Below are positions 1 to 4,891 of a stretch of 6,078 nucleotides of DNA, one piece after another. The stretch's first letter is position 1. Each line of letters starts with the position of its first letter. A program made the position numbers and the translations under genes. Under the pieces are notes generated by a model. It was given only the letters and a program-made list of their open reading frames with translations. It did no database searches and was not told the DNA's origin. Source of the stretch: Mycobacterium sp. Its GTDB lineage: Bacteria; Actinomycetota; Actinomycetes; Mycobacteriales; Mycobacteriaceae. The stretch covers positions 1 to 6,078 of the forward strand of contig JAHFVB010000326.1 of assembly GCA_023264755.1 (NCBI GenBank). The letters run 5' to 3'.

Positions 1-251
1 CAGAAAGCTGATCGCCGCCAAGGACTTGACCGGTGGGTCGTGCCGCCAATGCCGGACGTACGGCTCCAATGTCTCCAACGGAGCTCGCACGCTCTCTCCC
101 TTCGGGCCCCGTCGACCACGGAGCGGCCCGACCGTCTCACTGTCCCCACCGGTTGGTTGGGACGCAAGCCTTGGGCGGCTAATGAGTCGTCGATCACCTC
201 GGGCCGTCGAACATGGCCTGGGACACACTGATTCGAACTCGACGGACGAAA
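1..251. other. Non-genic stretch, no supported gene
   Basis: Open frames run through this stretch on the plus strand, but their translations are Arg/Pro/Ser-rich with no hydrophobic core, no recognisable motif and no convincing ribosome binding site. This is typical of chance frames in high-GC DNA. The first ~100 bases could be the tail of a gene or RNA lying to the left, but nothing here proves it. A modest imperfect hairpin sits at 142-163 (9-bp stem with one mismatch, GGTT loop). I see no tRNA, no known riboswitch core and no repeat. Confidence 0.5.
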
Positions 252-286
252 GAAGCGGGGCGGCCCGCAATGGGCCGCCCCGCTTC
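252..286 (-). terminator. Strong hairpin terminator after the secreted-protein gene
   Basis: The two 15-base arms at 252-266 and 272-286 are perfectly complementary and very GC-rich, with a 5-base loop. Read on the minus strand, the hairpin lies 26 nt past the stop codon at 313-315 and is followed by a short T-rich run (TTTCG). That is about as good as mycobacterial intrinsic terminators get. On the plus strand there is no T tail, so it mainly serves the minus-strand gene. It could also block plus-strand read-through from the left. Confidence 0.8.
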
Positions 287-312
287 CGGGTCGGAGCTGG
301 CTAGCGGCCGTC

Positions 313-612
313 CTACTTGACGTCCACGTAGACCGTCTTGTCGGTCACCGTGGTCAGCAGATCGTCACCTGGGTTGCCGGAGTCGGTCCTGCTGAAGGTC
401 TGGCCCGGCCGCACCGCGACGACGCTGGCTTGATCGAGTGGGGCGTTGCCGATGCGGTTGACGATCACGTTGTATCCCCGCGCCTGGAGTGAGTTGATGG
501 TGTCCTGCGCGCTTCCGGGTCCGCTTGGCGCGGCGGAGGCCGGTGCAGCGAGCCCGATGATGGCGGCAGCCAGTCCGCCTGCTACGACGGTGGCAAATCC
601 GAGCTGCTTCAT
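313..612 (-). CDS. Small secreted protein of mycobacterial type, 99 aa
   Basis: The 99-residue product begins with a classical Sec signal peptide. It has a short basic N-terminus (Lys2), a hydrophobic Ala/Gly/Val/Ile core at about residues 5-23, and a PASA cleavage site after residue 27. The mature part is about 72 residues, has no cysteine and no membrane segment, and should be exported to the cell envelope or medium. I recall similar conserved hypothetical proteins in mycobacteria, but know no function. The mature region (about 34-70) has an L-x3-GY-x-V-x-V ... VV-x-V-x-PG-x-T pattern loosely like a single PASTA domain; this is inference only. The ATG at 612 is chosen over an upstream in-frame start at 855 because the signal peptide begins there and an SD sequence lies at the right distance. 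The gene appears monocistronic, with its own promoter region and terminator. Confidence 0.88.
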   Translation of the reverse strand: MKQLGFATVVAGGLAAAIIGLAAPASAAPSGPGSAQDTINSLQARGYNVIVNRIGNAPLDQASVVAVRPGQTFSRTDSGNPGDDLLTTVTDKTVYVDVK

Positions 613-619
613 GTTGGTG

Positions 620-626
620 CTTCCTC
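620..626 (-). promoter_or_regulatory. Ribosome binding site deciding the start at 612
   Basis: On the minus strand, GAGGAAG lies 7 nt before the ATG at 612. This purine-rich Shine-Dalgarno match supports the short 99-residue protein over the longer open frame that begins at 855. Confidence 0.7.
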
Positions 627-724
627 TTCTTTTCGTCCGTCCGCGGGCCGCACCGCCGTCGGTGGGTGCCACGGACCTTCCCCTGCCGGTTCGAGGGCCT
701 TTTCCGAACCGGTCTGAAAGCTGA

Positions 725-751
725 AACCAACAGGTCAGAGGGTTTAGTTCC
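725..751 (-). promoter_or_regulatory. Candidate ECF-sigma (SigE/SigH-like) promoter
   Basis: On the minus strand, GGAACT (746-751) and GGTT (725-728) are separated by 17 nt. This fits the GGAA(C/T)-N16-18-(C/G)GTT pattern known for mycobacterial extracytoplasmic-function sigma factors such as SigE and SigH. The site lies in a locally less GC-rich patch of the 613-858 gap and would give a 5' leader of about 105 nt for the gene starting at 612. A short motif like this can occur by chance. Confidence 0.3.
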
Positions 752-825
752 GCTGGCAGAAATTGATCGGCGGTTGGCAGCAATTCGACCGTCGCCGGCC
801 GCGCGCCTGCCTCACGCCGTCCGTG

Positions 826-847
826 GGTCAGCCTCGGGAGGCTGGCC
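826..847 (-). terminator. Hairpin after the PPOX/F420-type gene, possible tail-less terminator
   Basis: The arms 826-834 and 839-847 pair over 9 positions (one G-T wobble) around a CGGG tetraloop. The hairpin starts 11 nt past the stop codon at 859-861 on the minus strand. No T-run follows, so it would be a weak or tail-less terminator, or an mRNA 3'-end stabiliser. Confidence 0.4.
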
Positions 848-858
848 TCCAGCAACGT

Positions 859-1266
859 TCAGGCGTGCCAGGACGACCAGTGCGTGACGTCGACCGTCAC
901 GACCGGACCGGTGAGCGCGACCCGCTCGTACTGCGGGTACTTCTGGCGCAGCAGCGCGTAGCCGGTGGCCACCTCGTCGCCGGTCGGGTGGATCGCGGCG
1001 ATGCCGTCGGCGCGCACCCACCACAGCTGCGTCCAGTCCTGGTCGTAGTGGTCGACCAGCAGACTCACCTTCGGATTGGCCGCGATGTTGGCGAGCCTGC
1101 GCAACCGCTGGGAGGTCTTGCGTTTGGCGTCGACGGCGGTATAGAGCACCCCGGCGTGCACCGCGAAGACCACGGGTACGACGTGTGGGGTGCCCTCGGC
1201 GCTCGCCGTCGCCAGCGTCGCGACCGGAGCGGCCGAGAACGCTGCGGGCGGGTCGGCGAGCGTCAT
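859..1266 (-). CDS. PPOX-class split-barrel protein, probable F420-dependent oxidoreductase (Rv0121c-like)
   Basis: The 135-residue product looks like the split beta-barrel flavin/deazaflavin oxidoreductase (FDOR-B, pyridoxamine-phosphate-oxidase-like) superfamily. I place it nearest the mycobacterial Rv0121c-type family. Visible family features are the N-terminal barrel strands (residues 14-45, with the [24 protein letters not shown] segment), a basic stretch [14 protein letters not shown] (48-61) usual in the cofactor-phosphate region, then [11 protein letters not shown] (64-74) and [12 protein letters not shown] (77-88), and a W-S-S-W-H C-terminus. The length is normal for a single-domain member. 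Such cytoplasmic enzymes use F420H2 or flavin to reduce small molecules, or merely store the cofactor; the actual substrate is not predictable. The ATG at 1266 lies 10 nt after the stop of the membrane-protein gene, so the two are probably co-transcribed. F420 use is inferred from the family. Confidence 0.87.
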   Translation of the reverse strand: MTLADPPAAFSAAPVATLATASAEGTPHVVPVVFAVHAGVLYTAVDAKRKTSQRLRRLANIAANPKVSLLVDHYDQDWTQLWWVRADGIAAIHPTGDEVATGYALLRQKYPQYERVALTGPVVTVDVTHWSSWHA

Positions 1267-1276
1267 CGCGCCGAGC

Positions 1277-1927
1277 TCACCCGTGTCCGCGCGGTTGCGG
1301 CGCCACGCTGATGGGGGCCCGGGTGACGTTCATCTCCGGCTTCTTCGTCGGCCGAGGTTGATTGCGCGGCGGGTAGTAGGCGGGCCCCGAATCCGCCGCC
1401 GGCGGTGGCGGCGGCGGTGGGGGAGGCGGAGGAGGTGGCGGCAGGGGTGGCGGGGGGAGCGCCGAGGTGGCCGTGGCCGTCGTCGGCACGTCCGTGGTGG
1501 CAGTAGGCGACGACGGGTGGGTGGGGGCGTCGTCGGAGGGCCCGCGGAACGCCAGCAATACGACCGCCACGACGAGCGCTACCGCTGCGAGCGCGACCAA
1601 CGCAATCCCGACCACGGCCTGGCGGGTCTGATACCACGGTGTAGGGGCGGGCTTGAAATGCCAGGTGGTCGAGTCGAAGGCATCGAACCGGTCGGGCATC
1701 AGCGCGGGGTCAGGGGTCAGTTCGACCCATTCGGGGCCGCCGTCGTCCGGCCCGAAGTCGGTACCAGGATCGGTCAGCGGCTCAGCCTCGTCAGCCTCGT
1801 CGGCCTCGTCGAACCAGTACTCGAACTCCGGCTCGGCAGGCTGGGCGTCGGGCACACCGGTGTCCAACCGGTCGGTGTCGACCGGTACGTCCAACCTGGA
1901 ATCCCCCGAGGCCTCGCTGTCGGGCAC
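1277..1927 (-). CDS. Acidic, single-pass membrane protein with extracytoplasmic poly-proline region
   Basis: This 216-residue protein has three parts. Residues 1-95 are an acidic, probably cytoplasmic, low-complexity region with a [10 protein letters not shown] run at 40-49. One strongly hydrophobic transmembrane helix follows at about 104-127, after the short basic/aromatic stretch WYQTR. Residues 128-216 are Pro/Thr/Ser/Ala-rich and probably outside the membrane, with PPPP-L and then 14 consecutive prolines (158-176) and a basic tail. No enzyme motif is visible and I know no function. Mycobacteria carry several such proline-rich membrane proteins, some cell-wall or division associated, but assigning that role here would be a guess. 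The GTG at 1927 is the likely start because an in-frame TAG lies four codons upstream (1937-1939) with no start codon between. No good SD is visible, consistent with leaderless expression. Long proline runs stall ribosomes, so translation would be expected to depend on EF-P. Confidence 0.85.
   Translation of the reverse strand: MPDSEASGDSRLDVPVDTDRLDTGVPDAQPAEPEFEYWFDEADEADEAEPLTDPGTDFGPDDGGPEWVELTPDPALMPDRFDAFDSTTWHFKPAPTPWYQTRQAVVGIALVALAAVALVVAVVLLAFRGPSDDAPTHPSSPTATTDVPTTATATSALPPPPLPPPPPPPPPPPPPPAADSGPAYYPPRNQPRPTKKPEMNVTRAPISVAPQPRGHG
1400..1456 (-). repeat. Poly-proline codon tract (CCN repeat)
   Basis: On the minus strand nineteen codons in a row encode 4 Pro, 1 Leu and 14 Pro, using a mixture of CCG, CCA, CCT and CCC. 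The mixed codons show that the amino-acid run, not a simple DNA repeat, is being kept. The tract is nonetheless GC-rich and low-complexity and may vary in length between strains or be misassembled. Confidence 0.85.
1783..1809 (-). repeat. Three tandem 9-bp units encoding the acidic run
   Basis: The plus-strand unit CAGCCTCGT occurs twice exactly (1783-1791, 1792-1800) and once with a single mismatch (1801-1809). Read on the minus strand it encodes an Asp-Glu-Ala repeat in the acidic N-terminal region of the membrane protein. Being a multiple of three, copy-number change would keep the frame. Confidence 0.75.
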
Positions 1928-1933
1928 CCCATG

Positions 1934-1939
1934 ATGCTA
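1934..1939 (-). promoter_or_regulatory. Candidate -10 box giving a leaderless GTG transcript
   Basis: On the minus strand TAGCAT fits the mycobacterial SigA -10 pattern TANNNT. Six bases separate it from the GTG at 1927, so transcription would start at or next to the start codon. No recognisable -35 element precedes it, which is common in mycobacteria. The same hexamer contains the in-frame TAG that blocks any longer protein. Confidence 0.42.
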
Positions 1940-2041
1940 AGCGGCGACCTGCTGAAACGTGCGGTGGTGGGCAAAGCGGCGCGCCGACGGACGCGGTTGG
2001 TCCAGTGCCCGGAACGGCCGCCGGTGCGCTCGGCCCACCGG

Positions 2042-2047
2042 TAAGGT
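2042..2047 (+). promoter_or_regulatory. Candidate -10 box of the ABC importer operon
   Basis: TAAGGT fits the TANNNT -10 pattern. It would start transcription at about 2054, leaving a 5' leader of roughly 90 nt before the ATG at 2143. There is no clear TTGACA-like -35. A 6-bp inverted repeat, CCGGTG...CACCGG (2021-2026 and 2036-2041), lies immediately upstream. Confidence 0.3.
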
Positions 2048-2053
2048 CGCGGT

Positions 2054-2069
2054 CAGTGTGTTCACACTG
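2054..2069. promoter_or_regulatory. Operator-like inverted repeat CAGTGTG-TT-CACACTG
   Basis: This is a perfect 7-bp inverted repeat around a 2-bp spacer, lying between divergent genes and at the predicted transcription start of the importer operon. Size and symmetry fit a dimeric helix-turn-helix repressor (GntR, TetR or LacI type). The position would block initiation when occupied. No regulator gene lies in the window, so the binding protein and inducer are unknown. Confidence 0.5.
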
Positions 2070-2128
2070 GCGTCCCAGCGCAGTCACCAGCCGGTCGGCT
2101 CTGCGTCACGGCCGCGCTTCCCGCCCAT

Positions 2129-2135
2129 AGGAAGG
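2129..2135 (+). promoter_or_regulatory. Ribosome binding site of the substrate-binding protein
   Basis: AGGAAGG lies 7 nt before the ATG at 2143. It is a strong Shine-Dalgarno sequence that fixes the start of the first importer gene. Confidence 0.75.
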
Positions 2136-2142
2136 TTCGGCC

Positions 2143-3276
2143 ATGTGGAGTTCCCGGCTTGCCGCCGCTAGTGCCTTGGTCCTGCTCGTCACCAACGGTC
2201 TGGTGGGGTGCGCGCCGCCGCAGAAGGCCGACGACGGTGCGCGCACGTCGTCGGGGGTGAAGGCCGGCGAGGCGACCTCGGCCGCCGACTTCGGCGGGAT
2301 GGACGGTCTGGTCCAAGCCGCGAAGAAGGAGGGCCAACTCAACGTCATTGCGTTGCCCCCCGATTGGGCCAACTACGGCGCCATCATCAAGGCGTTCTCG
2401 GACAAGTACGGCATCGCCGTGACGTCGGCGCAGCCCGACGCCAACAGCCAAGACGAGCTGAACGCGGCCAACCAGCAGAAGGGCAAGAGCACTGCGCCCG
2501 ACGTGTTCGACCTCGGTCAGTCGGTGGCATTGGCCAACACGGCGATGTTCGCGCCGTACAAGGTGGCGACCTTCGGAGACGTCTCGGAGTCGATGAAGGA
2601 CCCGGATGGCAAGTGGGTCAACGACTATGGCGGCTACATGTCGATCGGATTCGACTCGAGCAAGGTGCCCGACGTCACCAGCCTCGACGAGCTGCTGAAG
2701 CCCGAGTTCAAGGGCAAGGTCGCGCTCAACGGCGACCCGACCCAGGCCGGAGCGGGATTCTCCGGCGTCGTGATGGCCGCGGTGGCCCAAGGTGGTTCGG
2801 CCGACGACATCGCACCGGGCGTCGAGTTCTTCCGCAAGCTCCACGCGGCCGGCAACTTCCTGCCGATCGATCCGACGCCCGCGACCATCGAATCCAGCGA
2901 GACGCCGGTGGTCATCGACTGGGACTACCTCAACGTCGCGGAGTCCTCGAAGCTGCCCACCTGGAAGGTGACGATTCCGGGCAACGCCGCGGTGGCCGGC
3001 TACTACTTCCAGGCCATCAACAAGGATGCGCCGCATCCGGCGGCGGCCCGGCTGTGGCAAGAATTCCTATTCAGCGACCAGGGCCAGAACCTGTACCTCC
3101 AGGGCCACGCCCGGCCGGTCCGCGCGGACACGATGGTGGTCAAGGGCACCATCGACCTCAACGCCTACCGCCAACTGCCGCCCCTGGACGGCGGCACCAT
3201 CGTCCAGCCCACGGAGGCGCAGACGCAACAGGCCAAGAAATACCTGGAGGCCAACTGGGCCAAGGCGATTGGCTGA
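2143..3276 (+). CDS. ABC importer substrate-binding lipoprotein
   Basis: The 377-residue protein begins with a lipoprotein signal peptide: Arg5, a hydrophobic stretch at 6-19, and lipobox L20-V-G-C23. Cys23 should be lipidated and anchor the protein outside the cytoplasmic membrane. A flexible linker to about residue 50 precedes a type-2 periplasmic-binding fold of the PotD / iron / aminoethylphosphonate / thiamine cluster. Landmarks are GLVQAAKKEGQLNVIALP (55-72), APDVFDLGQS (118-127), a hinge-like GYMSIGFDSSKVPD (164-177), ELLKPEFKGKVAL (183-195) and the C-terminal-lobe AAARLWQEFLFSDQGQ (300-315). V-I-D-W-D-Y (257-262) probably lines the cleft. It captures the ligand and delivers it to the permeases encoded next. 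I see no consecutive-tyrosine iron site of the classical FbpA kind, though Tyr287-Tyr288 exists. Ligand unknown: polyamine, phosphonate, thiamine-like compounds and iron chelates all remain possible. Confidence 0.93.
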   Translation: MWSSRLAAASALVLLVTNGLVGCAPPQKADDGARTSSGVKAGEATSAADFGGMDGLVQAAKKEGQLNVIALPPDWANYGAIIKAFSDKYGIAVTSAQPDANSQDELNAANQQKGKSTAPDVFDLGQSVALANTAMFAPYKVATFGDVSESMKDPDGKWVNDYGGYMSIGFDSSKVPDVTSLDELLKPEFKGKVALNGDPTQAGAGFSGVVMAAVAQGGSADDIAPGVEFFRKLHAAGNFLPIDPTPATIESSETPVVIDWDYLNVAESSKLPTWKVTIPGNAAVAGYYFQAINKDAPHPAAARLWQEFLFSDQGQNLYLQGHARPVRADTMVVKGTIDLNAYRQLPPLDGGTIVQPTEAQTQQAKKYLEANWAKAIG

Positions 3277-4136
3277 TCCTGCTCCGAACTCTGCTCGGCC
3301 GCGCCAGAGACGCACTTCCGCTGCTGCCGTTCTTCGCCATCGTCGGGATCTTCCTGATCGTCCCGACGATCACCGTCGTCGTCAGTTCGGTCTTCGACGG
3401 CGGCCAGTTCTCCCTGGCACGAATCGCCACGCTGGGCTCCGAGACGGCGCTGGCGGCGCTGGGCCGCAGCGTGCTGCTGTCGGCGACGTCGGCACTGCTC
3501 GGCGCGCTGTTCGGAGCGGTGCTGGCTGGACTGGTGGCGAGCCGGCCGCCGACGTCGCGCGTCCGCCGCGCCGTCATCGCCGTATGCAGTGCCCTGGCCC
3601 AATTCGGCGGCGTGGCACTGGCCTTCGCGTTCATCGCGACCATCGGACTGAACGGCGTGCTGACGCTGTGGGCCGATGAGTACCTGGGGGTGAACCTGGC
3701 TGGTTCGGGTTGGCTCTACGGGGTGGGCGGGCTGATCCTGGTGTACACCTACTTCCAGATCCCGTTGATGGTCGTGGTCTTCCTGCCCGCCCTGGAGGGG
3801 CTGCGCGAGCAGTGGCGCGAAGCCGCGGTGAGCCTCGGCGCGTCGAACTGGCAGTACTGGCGCGAGGTGGCCGTGCCGCTGCTGCTGCCGGCGTTCCTGG
3901 GCTCGGCACTCCTGTTGTTCGCCAACGCGTTTGCCGCCTACGCCACGGCGGCGGCGCTGGTCAGTCAGGGCAGTCCGATCGTGCCGCTGTTGATCCGGTC
4001 GGCGCTGACCAGCGAGGTGGTGCTCGGCCAGGCCGGGTTCGCCTACGCGTTGGCCTTGGAGATGATCGTCGTGGTCGGCGTGGTGATGGTCGGCTACGCC
4101 ATGCTGGTGCGGCGCAGTGCCCGGTGGCTACGGTGA
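3273..4136 (+). CDS. ABC importer permease 1
   Basis: This inner-membrane permease has about six transmembrane helices: roughly residues 17-40, 64-88, 100-125, 148-172, 201-230 and 256-280. Its cytoplasmic coupling loop carries an EAA motif, R-E-A-A-V-S-L-G (182-189) followed by a proline at 202, which docks on the ATPase. With permease 2 it forms the heterodimeric channel. The start is unusual. The frame has no ATG, GTG or TTG near the 5' end, and the first GTG lies around codon 67, beyond the first helix. I place the start at the CTG at 3273, which overlaps the previous stop as CTGA, has AAGG 7 nt upstream and gives 287 residues; CTG at 3279 is an alternative. A sequencing error at the junction is also possible. 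The open frame extends further left across the preceding gene, but that part is not protein-like. Confidence 0.87.
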   Translation: MILLRTLLGRARDALPLLPFFAIVGIFLIVPTITVVVSSVFDGGQFSLARIATLGSETALAALGRSVLLSATSALLGALFGAVLAGLVASRPPTSRVRRAVIAVCSALAQFGGVALAFAFIATIGLNGVLTLWADEYLGVNLAGSGWLYGVGGLILVYTYFQIPLMVVVFLPALEGLREQWREAAVSLGASNWQYWREVAVPLLLPAFLGSALLLFANAFAAYATAAALVSQGSPIVPLLIRSALTSEVVLGQAGFAYALALEMIVVVGVVMVGYAMLVRRSARWLR

Positions 4137-4891
4137 ACCGCCTCGGGCGCGCCGCGCTGTGGACGATGTTCGGCGCCTTCTTCGGAATTCCGCTGTATGC
4201 CATGGCGGACTTCTCCACGCGCAACCTGATCCACGGCGGGCGCACCATGGCCGCCTGGACCAACCTGATCGCCGACGACGCGTTGTATACCGCCATCCTC
4301 ACGTCGCTGATGCTGGCGGTGTTGACGGTGGCGGCGACGTTGCTGATCCTGGTGCCGACGATGATCTGGGTCAGGCTGCGGGCCCCGTGGGCCAGGGGGA
4401 CCGTCGAGTTCCTGTGTCTGCTGCCGTTGACCATCCCCGCGTTGGTGATCGTCGTCGGGCTCAAGAACGTCTACCTGTGGGTGACGTACCTGCTCGGTGA
4501 GTCGGCGTGGACCTTGACGTTCGTCTACGTCGTGCTGGTCCTGCCGTTCGCGTTCCGATCCATCGACGCCGCCCTGTCGGCCATGGACCTGCGCACCCTG
4601 ATGGAGGCGGCCCGGTCGCTGGGCGCGGGCTGGGCGACGACGATCGTGCGGGTGGTGGTGCCGAACATCACCTCGGGTCTGCTGTCGGCCGCGTTCATCT
4701 CCATCGCGGTCGTCCTGGGCGAATACACCATCGCGTCGCTGTTGGGGTATCCGACGCTGCCCATCCAAATCGTCGCGATCGGCAAGACGGACGGTCCGAC
4801 GTCGGTGGCCGCCTCTCTGGCCACGCTGTTGTTCGGTTGCGCACTGCTGGTTGCCCTTTCGTTGGCTACCCGGCGAAGGAGAGTCCCATGA
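4133..4891 (+). CDS. ABC importer permease 2
   Basis: This 252-residue partner permease has helices at about 9-26, 54-80, 92-112, 124-142, 184-206 and 228-246. The C-terminus is a short basic tail (RRRR near 247-250). The coupling-loop EAA motif is clear: E158-A-A-R-S-L-G at 158-164, ending in V-V-P by 177. It starts with the GTG at 4133, inside the stop of permease 1 (GTGA), so it is probably translated by ribosomes finishing permease 1. The open frame reads through further left, but that part overlaps permease 1 and is Arg-rich nonsense. Together with permease 1 and the ATPase it forms the inner-membrane importer. The family is that of PotC / PhnV / FbpB-like permeases; the substrate is not determined by it. 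Confidence 0.92.
   Translation: MNRLGRAALWTMFGAFFGIPLYAMADFSTRNLIHGGRTMAAWTNLIADDALYTAILTSLMLAVLTVAATLLILVPTMIWVRLRAPWARGTVEFLCLLPLTIPALVIVVGLKNVYLWVTYLLGESAWTLTFVYVVLVLPFAFRSIDAALSAMDLRTLMEAARSLGAGWATTIVRVVVPNITSGLLSAAFISIAVVLGEYTIASLLGYPTLPIQIVAIGKTDGPTSVAASLATLLFGCALLVALSLATRRRRVP
4876..4883 (+). promoter_or_regulatory. Ribosome binding site of the ATPase gene
   Basis: AAGGAGAG inside the end of permease 2 precedes the ATG at 4888 by 4 nt (the GGAG core by 6 nt). It is the strongest SD in the operon and allows independent initiation in addition to coupling through the ATGA overlap. Confidence 0.7.

Noticed and set aside
218..245. TTCGAAT element on the minus strand resembling a tRNA T-loop
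   Set aside because: The flanking bases do not form a T-stem and no acceptor, D or anticodon arms can be built around it.
26..304. 92-codon plus-strand open frame at the left end
   Set aside because: No SD and no protein-like pattern, and it runs through the terminator hairpin. Considered a chance frame.
613..855. N-terminal extension of the secreted protein to a start at 855
   Set aside because: It would bury the signal peptide in the middle of the protein. The SD at 620-626 and the leader peptide support the start at 612.
1977..1986. 10-bp palindrome CGGCGCGCCG in the divergent region
   Set aside because: All-GC palindromes of this size are expected by chance in this base composition, and no positional link to a promoter was evident.
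2062..3060. 332-codon open frame on the minus strand opposite the substrate-binding gene
   Set aside because: Composition is Arg/Gly/Val/His-rich without motifs and it mirrors the codon pattern of the real plus-strand gene. It is an antisense shadow common in high-GC DNA.
2208..3272. Long in-frame extension upstream of permease 1
   Set aside because: The translated part before about 3273 is Arg/Gly/Pro-rich and overlaps the clearly real binding protein in another frame. Only the part after 3273 looks like a membrane protein.
3710..4132. Upstream extension of permease 2
   Set aside because: It overlaps permease 1 and reads as Arg/Gly-rich low-complexity sequence. The GTG at 4133 gives a normal permease.
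4507..4887. Upstream extension of the ATPase frame
   Set aside because: The ATPase homology begins just after the ATG at 4888, which has a strong SD. The preceding residues are a shadow of permease 2.
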